Below, in pieces: positions 1 to 10,200 of a DNA stretch of 64,000 nucleotides (position 1 is the stretch's first letter; each line of letters begins with the position of its first letter). This DNA is from Caldicellulosiruptor diazotrophicus (GTDB lineage: Bacteria > Bacillota > Thermoanaerobacteria > Caldicellulosiruptorales > Caldicellulosiruptoraceae): NCBI RefSeq assembly GCF_017347585.1, contig NZ_AP024480.1:62001-126000 (forward strand). Direction: 5' to 3'. The notes under the pieces were generated by a model. That model did no database searches. It saw only the letters and a list, made by a program, of their open reading frames with translations, and was not told where the DNA came from. Position numbers and translations under genes: made by a program.

Positions 1-203
1 TTGAAGAAGAAAAACTGAAATTACTTCAACAAGCAATAGATGGAGAAGAAGATATTGAATGTTTTTCTGGGCAGGGAATTGCTCTTAAAAATGTAAATGA
101 GAGAATAAAAATAGCTTATGGGAAGGATTATGGTCTTAAAATTGAAAGCAAGAAGGGAGAATTTACTAAGGTTACAATAACACTTCCTTATAATTCAATT
201 TGA
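1..203 (+). CDS. Sensor histidine kinase, C-terminal end only (YesM/LytS type)
   Basis: Only the last 66 codons are in the window, read in frame from base 3 to the TGA at 201-203. The visible part reads GQGIALKNVNERIKIAYG and ends in a beta-strand-rich tail, KVTITLPYN. This is the G2-box end of a HATPase_c domain as found in YesM-type kinases (compare GIGIPNIIKRLKLLY in the kinase at 10558). The response regulator gene starts about 20 bp downstream, so the two are almost certainly one operon. The sensor domain and the phospho-accepting histidine lie outside the window, so no ligand can be inferred. Confidence 0.85.
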   Translation, partial: EEEKLKLLQQAIDGEEDIECFSGQGIALKNVNERIKIAYGKDYGLKIESKKGEFTKVTITLPYNSI

Positions 204-225
204 TTTCATAAAAGGTGTGATAAGG

Positions 226-1767
226 ATGAGAAGGGTTTTGATTGTAGACGATGAGAAGTTAATTCGAAAAGGAATACGCACAATATTAGAAAGAAATCTT
301 GGTAATTTAGAAATAACTGAGGCAATGAACGGCAAAGAAGCACTTGACTTACTTTTAAAGGACAAGTATGATATTCTGTTTATTGATATTAGACTACCAG
401 TAATGGATGGAATAACTGTTCTAAAGAAAATACAGAACATCAAGCAAAAGCCAAAGATTATAATCATTAGTGGATATGATGAATTTAGTTACGCAAAAGA
501 ATGTATGCAGCTTGGTGCGAGGGGATATCTTTTAAAGCCAATTGATAAAAAGGAACTTTTAGAGTTTGTTCAAAAATTAATATATGAGATTGAAGAGGAA
601 GAAAAAAGTCAACGACTTTTGTCTTTTCAGCGTTTTATGCGCACGAAAATGATAGAATCTGAGGTAAACAATGTTATCTTTTCGGGCATAGATATTAATA
701 CTTTTGCTAAAAGACTTTATGACCTTGATATTAAAATTGACGAACAATATTTGGGAATATACTTGTTATTTCCATTATCAAATTTGGATGATAACAATTT
801 TAATTTTGAAGAACAGAAGCTAAATCTGAACAAAATAGTACCAAATGATAGTTATATTATCACAATATACAATCAAAGAAGAGATATGCTGATACTAACA
901 AAAAATTTATTTTCACTTCAAGAGATAAATAGTCTTTTTGAAAATACATACAGAAAAAAAGTATATATCGGGATTTACAATGAGATGAGAAGGATAGATG
1001 AGATTAAACTCATATATGAAAATGCAAGTAAAGCAGCAATATGGGCGTTTTTGTGTCAAAACCAGTCTGAAATTTATTCTAATGTATTGGCGAAAAAATA
1101 TGAAGCATTAAGGATAAGTGAAAATATAGAAAAATTTAAAGAACTTATTCTTGCTGGGAAGCGAGCTGAAGCAATTGGGTTTGTAGAAAATATTTTTGAA
1201 AAAAATATTTTGAATTTTCAATTAGAAGATATACTTAATCTTACAAATGAGATTTATACAAAGGTAATAGACTGGTTTTGTCATCATATCCCTAAGAAAA
1301 TATTGGATATTCATGAATTTCAGAATTTAAATTGTATATTTAACTTTCAAACTTTCAGTGAATATGTAGGACATTTAAAAAAATTTGTTATTGATTCAAC
1401 AAAGATGATAAGTTCACTAAAAGGTATATTAAATGTTAAAGATGAAATTGATAAGGCTATAGATTATATAAATAAAAACTATAATAAAGACATAAATATG
1501 GCACTTGTTGCAAACTATGTATCATTGAATTATTACTATTTTTCTACAATATTTAAAGAAAAAACTGGAATGAGTTTTTTAGACTATCTAAACAAAATAA
1601 GAATTGAAAAGGCAAAAGAACTTCTTGTAAAAACTAACCTCAAGATATGGGAGATTGCGGAAAAAGTTGGTTATAAAAATCCTAAACATTTCGCAAGGAT
1701 ATTTAAAGACATTACTGGAATTACTCCAAATGAATACAGAGATGCCCAAAAAAGATTACAAAAATAA
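226..1767 (+). CDS. AraC-family response regulator (YesN type)
   Basis: A 513-residue cytoplasmic transcription factor. The N-terminal receiver domain carries the acidic pair (VDDEK), the phospho-acceptor Asp in LFIDIRLP (about residue 54) and the conserved Lys in LLKPID. A long middle region without clear motifs follows. The C-terminus has a double helix-turn-helix AraC domain, with IEKAKELLVKTNLKIWEIAEKVGY and HFARIFKDITGITPNEYR. I chose ATG 226 because AAAGGTG at 211-217 is 8 nt upstream; a GTG at 217 in the same frame is the alternative. It follows the kinase fragment and precedes the surface glucanase gene, which is its most likely target by position. Confidence 0.92.
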   Translation: MRRVLIVDDEKLIRKGIRTILERNLGNLEITEAMNGKEALDLLLKDKYDILFIDIRLPVMDGITVLKKIQNIKQKPKIIIISGYDEFSYAKECMQLGARGYLLKPIDKKELLEFVQKLIYEIEEEEKSQRLLSFQRFMRTKMIESEVNNVIFSGIDINTFAKRLYDLDIKIDEQYLGIYLLFPLSNLDDNNFNFEEQKLNLNKIVPNDSYIITIYNQRRDMLILTKNLFSLQEINSLFENTYRKKVYIGIYNEMRRIDEIKLIYENASKAAIWAFLCQNQSEIYSNVLAKKYEALRISENIEKFKELILAGKRAEAIGFVENIFEKNILNFQLEDILNLTNEIYTKVIDWFCHHIPKKILDIHEFQNLNCIFNFQTFSEYVGHLKKFVIDSTKMISSLKGILNVKDEIDKAIDYINKNYNKDINMALVANYVSLNYYYFSTIFKEKTGMSFLDYLNKIRIEKAKELLVKTNLKIWEIAEKVGYKNPKHFARIFKDITGITPNEYRDAQKRLQK

Positions 1768-1803
1768 AAAGTGTATTGTAAAATACTAATAATAATATAT
1801 GCA

Positions 1804-1937
1804 CGCATCCGCAAACAATAAAAGACTTAAAAATAGCAACTGTAACTAAAAAATAATGCCTTTTTTTGCTTGGATGATTTTGATAAATGTATGATATAGG
1901 AATATCAAATTTTTTGAGAGGTGTGAAGGCGGATGCG
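1804..1937 (+). promoter_or_regulatory. Nine-base inverted repeat reaching over the glucanase start codon
   Basis: CGCATCCGC at 1804-1812 is perfectly complementary to GCGGATGCG at 1929-1937. The second arm contains the ATG (1933-1935) of the SLH/GH16 gene and the first codons after it. The GC-rich arms stand out in an AT-rich leader. If the transcript starts upstream of 1804, the two arms could pair and hide the start codon. If it starts later, the repeat can act only as DNA. I see no convincing promoter that decides this. A ribosome binding site (GAGAGGTG, 1917-1924) lies between the arms. Confidence 0.3.
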
Positions 1938-4900
1938 TTCAAAAAAGTTTGTTGCCAATTTTCTATTGTTTGCATTTTTAATTATGACTATTTTTCCGGG
2001 GGGAGTAGCGAAAGCAAGTTCAAGCCAAATCTTTGTGGATATTTCCACTGATTTTGCAAAGGATGATATAACAAGATTATACCAGCTTGACCTAATAAAT
2101 GGGTATCCTGATGGAACATTTAAACCATCAAAAGATATTTCTGTTGCGGAATTTTGTAAAATCTTGAATAGTTACATGGGATTTGTACAGGAAGAACCAC
2201 TTGATGTAAGTTTAAAAATTAGTTCTTATTCATGGTATTATGAAGAACTTAAAAAAGCTCAGGCGGCAGGTTATTTGACATTGTTGGTGAAAGAAGGCAA
2301 GCTAAATCCAAACAGGTTTGTAACAAGACAGGAAGCTTTTGCTGCTGTTGCAGCTGCGTTGCGGCTCGACAGTCAAAAGGAGAATATTTTAAACAGCTTT
2401 TCAGATGTTCAAAAAATTGAGCCAAGGTATTCTTTGGGTGTGGCAGCACTTATCAGTTTTGGGTTTGTTAAAGGCTATCCAGATGGGACATTAAAGCCAG
2501 AAAAGGGTATAACTAGATCTGAGATTGTCAAGCTTCTAAGCAGAATAGGAGCATTAATAGTTACGAAACCGGGGGAATATACTTTGGCTCAAAATGAAGG
2601 GTTTGTAATAGTAAACAGCGGTGATGTGGAGATAAAAGATGTTTCAATAAAAGGCAATATATATATAAATCAACGTGTAGGAGAAGGCTCTGTGACTTTG
2701 AACAACGTGACCATTGATGGGGGAAAATTGTTTGTATTTGGTGGCGGAGAAAACTCTGTCAAGCTTGTGAACACAAAAGTTGGAGAAATAGTTGTTGACA
2801 GCAAACTTTCAAAAACAAATATTGAAGTGGGACAAAACAGCCAAGCTGCGAACATAATTGTGTTGTCATCAGCAAAGGTCACGCAGGTCTCTGATGAAAG
2901 TTCAATCAAGTTTATTACATTAAAACAGAGTGGGAATCAATCTGCAGATGTTAAAATTAAAGCAAACTGTGAAGCACTTTATGTTTATTCTCCAAACAGC
3001 AAGGTAAATATCAAAAATTCTAAAGTAAAAAACCTTGTTGCAACCGACCTTGCTCAGAACTTTACACTTTTAGTGGAAAGTTCAAAGATTGACACTATGG
3101 AGCTAAATAGCAATGGGAACTTAAATATAGATAAAGAATCAGGTATAGAAAAACTTGTTGTCAAGGCACTTGCAAAAAATGTAAAGATTAGTTCAAATGG
3201 CAAGATAAATGAAGCATCTGTGTATTCAGAAGGTGTTGTGTTAAACGGAAAAATTTTGCCTAAAGGCGAAAAGGTTGACATAAGTGCTGTAGAAATCAAA
3301 CAACCTTCATCCTCAACGGCTTTACAGAGCACATTGTCAGTTCAATCTTCAGGCAGTGCTTCTTCCACTACATATATCACCAGCCAAGGTTCAACAGATG
3401 GAACTACAGACCAGACAGCAAACAATAACCAGAACCAGCAGGGTGGCAATCAAACACAGCCGACATGGCAGCTTGTCTGGGAAGATGATTTTAATGGAAA
3501 CTCAATTGACACAACAAAGTGGAACTTTACAATTGGTGCTGGCGGGTATGGCAACAATGAACTGCAGTATTACTCTTCAAGACCAGAAAATGCAAGAGTG
3601 GAAAACGGAAATCTAATAATTGAAGCAAGAAAAGAAAACTTTGAGGGAAGCCCGTATACATCTGCAAAACTGACAACCCAAGGCAAATTCTCATTCACAT
3701 ATGGCAAAGTTGAGGTTAAGGCAAAACTTCCGGAAGGTCAGGGTGTGTGGCCGGCTATCTGGATGATGCCGGAGGATTTGAACCTTTATGGTGGATGGCC
3801 AGCCTGCGGTGAAATTGATATTATGGAGCTTTTAGGGCAGGAGCCCAACAAAATTTATGGAACAATTCATTATGGTAATCCTCACACATACCATGGTGGC
3901 AATTACACCTTGTCTAATGGGGAAAAATTTTCTGACAATTTTCATGTATTTGGTCTTGAGTGGGAACCAGGGAAAATCAAATGGTATGTAGATGGGCAGC
4001 TTTACTATGAAACAAGCGACTGGTTTTCAAGGTCTTCAAACGAGGCTTTTGATTATACTTATCCTGCTCCTTTTGACAGGGAATTCTACCTCATACTCAA
4101 CGTTGCAGTTGGTGGTAACTGGCCAGGGTACCCACCACAGGATGCAAATTACTTCCCGCAGAAAATGGTTGTTGACTGGGTAAGAGTATACAAGAAAGCA
4201 GGAATTACTTACCCTGACAATGTAGCAAAGCCACAGGAGAGCATAACCTATCCTCAGGATGCAAGACCACCACTTAGTGATGGGAATCTTATTTATAACG
4301 GTAGCTTTGATATCGACAGCCCAGATGTTGATGGCATAGAAGGTGTTGCTAACACAGATTACTGGCAGTTTTTGCACCTGCCTGACTTTGGCGGAGACGG
4401 CACGATTGAAAATATTGGTGGATCTGTGAAGATAAGTATAACAAAGCCAGGTTCACAAACATATTCTGTTCAGCTGATTCAAAGACCAATTTGTTTGATA
4501 AAAGGCAAGACATATAAACTTACATTTAGAGCAAAGAGCGAAGGTTCAAGGACAATTGAGGTCAAGTTTTCAAGTGGCGGTGGAGATAACGGTTCTACCT
4601 GGATTGACTATGCTGTAAAGACCTTTAATTTATCTTCTGACTGGCAGGATTATTCTTACATCTTCACAATGCAAAGCAGCACATACGCAAAAGCAAGGAT
4701 TGAATTTAATGTTGGACTAAATAACCTTCCTGTTTATATAGATGATGTGAAACTTATTGAATACGATGTAAATGACCCAAGCGCAATCAAAGAACCTCTG
4801 CCGAACGGTAACCTCATTTACAACGGCACGTTTGACCAGGGCGATGGTAGGTTTGCCGCATGGGAATTTTTGAAGGAAACAGCAGCAGATGCAACGTATA

Positions 4901-7131
4901 CCATTGGTTCAAAGCCAGAAGACAGGTATTTCAAGGCTGTTATAGCAAACGGTGGACAAAACTTTTCGGATATTAAACTTGTTCAATCTAACATAAAAGT
5001 GGGCGCTGGTGAGAATCTCTTGCTTGCATTTTCAGCAAAAGCCTTTGAAAGTCCAAGACAAATAAAGGTTTATATATCTGACCAGAACTTCAATCCTATT
5101 ACAGATGTAAAAATAGTTTCACTTTCGCTTGACTGGAATGTGTACAAATTTAACTTAAAGTCAATTGATAATTTGCCAAGCGACACAAGAGCTAAACTTG
5201 TTTTTGAAATTGGATCAAGCAATTCAGACGTTGCAATTGACAATGTCTCACTCAAAAATGTTCTTCCATCAAGCTTTATAGTTGTTCAAGCTGAAGACTT
5301 TGGCTCACTTTCAAACGCAACAAATAATGGACAGTATGTAGCGTTTTCTCAAGGTGGTGCTGCAAGCTTTAGCGTCAATATTCCAAAGAGTGGAGAGTAC
5401 CTTGTATCCTACAAATTGAAAGCTGGGCAAGGGTCAAGCCTCAAGCTTGTAGTAGGAAGCACAGTTTACGATGCAGAAGTTGCTTCATTATCTGCAAACT
5501 GGGCAGTTGTATCAGATACAGTTTATCTTGAGTCAGGTGAAAATAATATTGAGCTTTTGGCAGACAATGTTGATTTGGATTACATTGAATTTTCACCTAA
5601 CTTTATCAAAAACGGAGACTTTTCAAAAGACCTTGAAAACTGGACAACCTGGTTTGGCAATGGTGGAATTGGTGCTGCTCAGGTTTCAAGAGGACAGCTG
5701 AAAGTTTCAATTACAAACATAGGTCTTGCTTTCTGGAGCATTCAAGTAATTCAAGGGCCAATGACTCTGGAGAGTGGTAAAACATACAGAATTTCGTTTG
5801 ATGCAAAATCAACATCTGCAAGAGATATATTCATAAAAATAGACGACTCTAATTACTATGGTCATCTTGAAAAATATGTACCACTTACAGATAAGATGAA
5901 GAACTATACATTTGACTTTGTAATGGATGCAACAAGAAGCGATATAAGGCTAGTAATTGGACTTGGGACAATGTCACCTGGCGGTGCAAATCCGCAAACT
6001 CAAGCTCATACAGTTACAATTGACAACGCTGCGATAGCCGAAGTTTCAGAAAACTGCGGATATTTTGAAAGAGAAGTAGCAGAAATCTTGACAGGTGAAG
6101 TTCCATCAGAACCACAGCAGTTTGTTGGAGATAAGCTTTTGCCAGATGGTAGCTTTGACACACAAGAGTCTCTTAACAACTGGCACTGGTGGTCAAGTGC
6201 GGGTAACAATGTGGCAATGTCCATTGAAAATGGAGAGCTGAAACTCAGTGTAAGTTCAATTGGCTCAGACCCATGGGACCCGCAGCTTTCCAGGCAAGAG
6301 ATACCTCTTGTAAATGGCAAGAACTATAAGATTTCGTTCAAGGCAAGGGCAACTTATCCGCGCAAGATAAATGTTGCAATAGGAAAACCACTGACATCTG
6401 ATCCATGGTTCATAGAATACATGCCCAAAAAGACAATAGATATTACAAGTGAGATGGCACAGTATGAAATCTACTTTGCTATGAACAATCCTACAGACCT
6501 TGGGGCAAAACTTGCGATAGAGATTGGGAACGTGGCAGGGTATTCGCAGGTGCCATTTGACATCTACTTTGATGATATCCAGATCGAAGTTGTAGAATCA
6601 ATCCCGCAAGAAACTGCGCCGCCTGCGCAGCATACGCAAAAAGTGGGAGACCAGATCATTCCAGATGGCACATTTGACACAGGACTGGGACAGTGGGTAT
6701 ACTGGAGCGGTGACCAGTGGTCAGGTGTATCGGATATGCAGGTGACAGCGGAAAATGGCAAATTGAGGGTTCGCCTAAATTCTGTGGGGTGGCAGTCATA
6801 CAGTGCACAGGTTGCAAGAAAGAATCTCACACTTGAAAACGGGCTTACCTACGAGCTTAAGTTCAAGATGAACGCATCACAAAATACAAAAATTCAAGTA
6901 AACATTGGAAAAGAACTGACATCTGACCCGTGGTTTATACCATATGCACCAACAACTGTATTTGATATTGGAACTCAAGAGCAAGTGTATACTCTCACAT
7001 TTAAAGTTACACAGCCAACAGATGTGACAAAGGTTGTATTTGAGTTTGGACCAATAAATAATCAGTACCCTCCTCTTCCACTTGATATATACCTTGATGA
7101 TGTGACATTGACTGTTGTGAGTGACCAGTAA
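1933..7131 (+). CDS. S-layer-anchored GH16 endo-beta-1,3(4)-glucanase with CBM array
   Basis: A 1732-residue exported cell-surface enzyme. It has a signal peptide (about 1-29, ending VAKASS) and three SLH repeats (about 30-82, 95-148, 158-210) for cell-wall anchoring. A repetitive beta-helix-like region (about 215-480) resembles CBM54, followed by a Ser/Thr/Gln/Asn-rich linker. The GH16 catalytic domain spans about 512-752, with the active-site motif EIDIME at 627-632. Five CBM4/9-like beta-sandwich modules (about 785-945, 957-1112, 1224-1375, 1402-1560, 1575-1732) are interrupted by one CBM6/35-like module (about 1115-1222). The SLH-CBM54-GH16-CBM4 order matches Lic16A of Clostridium thermocellum, a surface laminarinase/lichenase. 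ATG 1933 follows GAGAGGTG. It is monocistronic, with a terminator behind it. Its likely role is to bind and cut laminarin-like glucan at the cell surface. Confidence 0.93.
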   Translation: MRSKKFVANFLLFAFLIMTIFPGGVAKASSSQIFVDISTDFAKDDITRLYQLDLINGYPDGTFKPSKDISVAEFCKILNSYMGFVQEEPLDVSLKISSYSWYYEELKKAQAAGYLTLLVKEGKLNPNRFVTRQEAFAAVAAALRLDSQKENILNSFSDVQKIEPRYSLGVAALISFGFVKGYPDGTLKPEKGITRSEIVKLLSRIGALIVTKPGEYTLAQNEGFVIVNSGDVEIKDVSIKGNIYINQRVGEGSVTLNNVTIDGGKLFVFGGGENSVKLVNTKVGEIVVDSKLSKTNIEVGQNSQAANIIVLSSAKVTQVSDESSIKFITLKQSGNQSADVKIKANCEALYVYSPNSKVNIKNSKVKNLVATDLAQNFTLLVESSKIDTMELNSNGNLNIDKESGIEKLVVKALAKNVKISSNGKINEASVYSEGVVLNGKILPKGEKVDISAVEIKQPSSSTALQSTLSVQSSGSASSTTYITSQGSTDGTTDQTANNNQNQQGGNQTQPTWQLVWEDDFNGNSIDTTKWNFTIGAGGYGNNELQYYSSRPENARVENGNLIIEARKENFEGSPYTSAKLTTQGKFSFTYGKVEVKAKLPEGQGVWPAIWMMPEDLNLYGGWPACGEIDIMELLGQEPNKIYGTIHYGNPHTYHGGNYTLSNGEKFSDNFHVFGLEWEPGKIKWYVDGQLYYETSDWFSRSSNEAFDYTYPAPFDREFYLILNVAVGGNWPGYPPQDANYFPQKMVVDWVRVYKKAGITYPDNVAKPQESITYPQDARPPLSDGNLIYNGSFDIDSPDVDGIEGVANTDYWQFLHLPDFGGDGTIENIGGSVKISITKPGSQTYSVQLIQRPICLIKGKTYKLTFRAKSEGSRTIEVKFSSGGGDNGSTWIDYAVKTFNLSSDWQDYSYIFTMQSSTYAKARIEFNVGLNNLPVYIDDVKLIEYDVNDPSAIKEPLPNGNLIYNGTFDQGDGRFAAWEFLKETAADATYTIGSKPEDRYFKAVIANGGQNFSDIKLVQSNIKVGAGENLLLAFSAKAFESPRQIKVYISDQNFNPITDVKIVSLSLDWNVYKFNLKSIDNLPSDTRAKLVFEIGSSNSDVAIDNVSLKNVLPSSFIVVQAEDFGSLSNATNNGQYVAFSQGGAASFSVNIPKSGEYLVSYKLKAGQGSSLKLVVGSTVYDAEVASLSANWAVVSDTVYLESGENNIELLADNVDLDYIEFSPNFIKNGDFSKDLENWTTWFGNGGIGAAQVSRGQLKVSITNIGLAFWSIQVIQGPMTLESGKTYRISFDAKSTSARDIFIKIDDSNYYGHLEKYVPLTDKMKNYTFDFVMDATRSDIRLVIGLGTMSPGGANPQTQAHTVTIDNAAIAEVSENCGYFEREVAEILTGEVPSEPQQFVGDKLLPDGSFDTQESLNNWHWWSSAGNNVAMSIENGELKLSVSSIGSDPWDPQLSRQEIPLVNGKNYKISFKARATYPRKINVAIGKPLTSDPWFIEYMPKKTIDITSEMAQYEIYFAMNNPTDLGAKLAIEIGNVAGYSQVPFDIYFDDIQIEVVESIPQETAPPAQHTQKVGDQIIPDGTFDTGLGQWVYWSGDQWSGVSDMQVTAENGKLRVRLNSVGWQSYSAQVARKNLTLENGLTYELKFKMNASQNTKIQVNIGKELTSDPWFIPYAPTTVFDIGTQEQVYTLTFKVTQPTDVTKVVFEFGPINNQYPPLPLDIYLDDVTLTVVSDQ

Positions 7132-7170
7132 AAGAGTTAAAACCAATGTGAAACTGTTATTTTGCCAGAG

Positions 7171-7209
7171 AGGGTTGCAGGGCAAGTTTTGGTCTTGCAA
7201 CCCTGTATT
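7171..7209 (+). terminator. Rho-independent terminator after the GH16 gene
   Basis: AGGGTTGCA at 7171-7179 pairs perfectly with TGCAACCCT at 7196-7204, followed by a T-rich stretch. It lies 40 bp past the GH16 stop codon and before the next gene, so it probably separates the two transcripts. Confidence 0.7.
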
Positions 7210-7239
7210 TTAAATTAAAAAAAGAAGGGGGCTAAAAAG

Positions 7240-10200
7240 TTGCAGGTAAATCCTAAGTACTATTATGATGAAAAAACAAACTCATTTTGCGTAGAGAATT
7301 ATCAGCTCTCAAAACCATTTTCAAGTTTTTTACCCGGGATAGCTGGTATATTTGGAATTCCTCTTTGGTGCTTTTATGTAAACAGGGGGCAGTGCATAGT
7401 ATCGTTCGGGACAAAGAACAAAGACAGTAGCATTTTAGAATTTTTGCCGGCAGACAGGGCGTATAGGCTTGCATCAACACATGGGTTTAGAACGTTTTTA
7501 AAGCTCAACAAAAATCTTTTTTATGAGCCTTTTCAAACAGAGAATCTACTCAATTTTGCAAAAAGCAAGATGTCCATTTTTGCTAACCATCTTGAAATTT
7601 GCGAAGAAAATTCAAATATTGGTATCAAGACAGAAGTGAGGTATTACACACTTCCAAACAAGAATGTGGCTTCTCTTGTGAGAGAGCTGAAGATAATAAA
7701 TGTATCAGAAAAGCCTGTAGATATTGAAGCTTTAGACGGACTTGCATTGATTGTCCCATATGGAAAGAACGACTTTGCGCTAAAGAATATGAGCAGAACA
7801 AGTGAAGCATGGAACTTTGTAGAGAATTTAGACAAAAAAGCTCCGTACTTTAGATTTCATTCATCTTCTGAGGATACAACAGAAGTTGTTGAGATAAAAG
7901 AGGGCAATTTCTTTGTAAGCTTTGACAATACGCACGGCAGCTTTGAAAGATGCGATGTTATAATCGACCCAAAGATTATTTTTGGAATAAGCTCAGAAAT
8001 AATAAAGCCTTATGAGTTTATCTTTGCAGATAGGCTTGACATATCAAATCAAGTTTTTGCGAACAAGACATGCTGTGCTTTTGCATATGCAAAGAGGACT
8101 TTAGATCCACAGCAGACTTTGATTTTATGCAGTATCATAGGACATGCAAAAAGCATTGATGAACTAAACCACTTTGTTGATTCTATTTGCTCTTCTGAGT
8201 TTTTTGAAAGAGCGTTTGAAGAAAACAAAGCTGTAATCGATGCTATTGTTGCAAACAATACAATTGTGACCTCAGACAAAAAATTAGATGAGTATGCCAA
8301 AATGTGCTATCTTGACAATATCTTGCGCGGCGGTGTGCCTTTCACAATTGATCATGATGACAAAAAAGATATTATATATCTGTTTTCACGAAAACATGGC
8401 GATTTGGAGAGAGATTATAACTTTTTTGAAATTCAAGACACATATTATTCCCAGGGGAATGGAAACTTCAGAGATATCAACCAGAACAGGCGAAACGATA
8501 TTCTGTTCAATCCAGACATTTTTGATTTTAATGTGTGGTATTTCATGAGCCTCATTCAGCTTGACAGCTATAATCCTCTGGTTGTAAAAGGTATAAAGTA
8601 CAGGCTAAATAGCCTTGATTCTCTGGATAAATATGTAATAAACGGGAAAGAAGAGCTAAAAAAATTTTTCAAAAAGGACTTTTTGCCATATGAGCTTATA
8701 AAGTTTTTAGAGAACCAAAATATAGAAATCAATATCTCAAAGGAAGACTTTGTAAACTGCTGTCTTGTAAATTCGGAGAAGGTAATTGAAGCAGACCCCG
8801 GTGAAGGTTATTGGATAGACCATTTTACTTACAACTTTGATTTAATCGAAAACTTTGAAAGTGTATATCCTGATAAAATGAAGCAGCTGCTTTTGCAAAG
8901 AAAATATTATTACTATGACAATGATCATTATGTAAAACCAAGAAAAGAAAGAATAAAGATTATAGATGGACAAATAAAACAGCATGGTGCGTATGCGCTT
9001 GACAAGGAAAAACAGGAGCTTATAAATTCCCGTGCTGACAAAAAAAGATATGTAAGAACCTACAGTGGCCAAGGTGATGTTTACACAGGCAGCCTCATTG
9101 AAAAGCTTTTAGTGATACTTATAAATAGAATGGCAACCTTGGACCCGTTTGGTGTTGGAGTGGAGATGGAGGCATCAAAGCCTGGCTGGAACGATGCACT
9201 AAACGGGCTTCCAGGAATTTTTGGTTCGTCTGTATGTGAGATGTTTGAACTTTTGCGGCTTGTAAGAATGCTGAAAAAGTATTTTGAGGTTTATCTTGAA
9301 GATGTGAAGGAAATTGAGGTTTTTGAAGAGCTCTACCACTTTTTTGTCAAGCTAAAAAAACTTCTATCTCAGACGCAAAATGGTGAAGATACTCTTTTCT
9401 ACTGGGATGAAAGCAATAACATAAAAGAAGAGTACAGAGAGAAGACAAGATTTGGTGTAAGTGGCAATATGGCTTGCATAAGCAGGGAAGAAATATTGGA
9501 GTTTTTAGACCTGTGCAGTGAGAAACTTTCGAAGGCAAAAGAAAAAGCTTTCGATAGCGAAAAAGGCTTATTTTACACTTACTTTATAAACCAGCCGGTT
9601 GAATATGAGTATGATGCAAAAAAGCAGGAGATTAAGATTAAAAAGTTTTCACAAAAGAAGGTTGCATTTTTCTTAGAGTCGCAGGTAAGAGCAATTAAAG
9701 TATTTGACGATGTAGAAACAAAAAGAAAGATTTATCAAAGCGTTAAAAAAAGTAATCTTTACGACAAAGTACTCAAAATGTACAAGACAAACGAAAGCCT
9801 TGCAAATGAGACAAATAAGCTTGGCAGGATAAAAGCATTCACACCTGGCTGGCTTGAAAATGAATCCATTTTCATGCACATGGAATACAAATACCTGCTT
9901 GAGCTGCTAAAGGGCGGACTTTACAAAGAGTTTTTTGAAGAGTTCAAAATGGTTTTGCCACCATATATGGACCCAGCGGTTTATGGAAGATCAATATTTG
10001 AGAATTCCTCATTTATTGCAAGTTCAAGCAATCCTGACAAAAGTATCTGGGGCACAGGTTTTGTTGCAAGGCTTTCTGGCACCACAACAGAGTTTTTAAA
10101 TATGGAGCTGATTATGCTGTTTGGTGGAAAACCATTTGAATACAAAAATGGAGATTTAATTTTTAAGCTGTCTCCAAAACTGCCGGGCTGGATGTTTACA

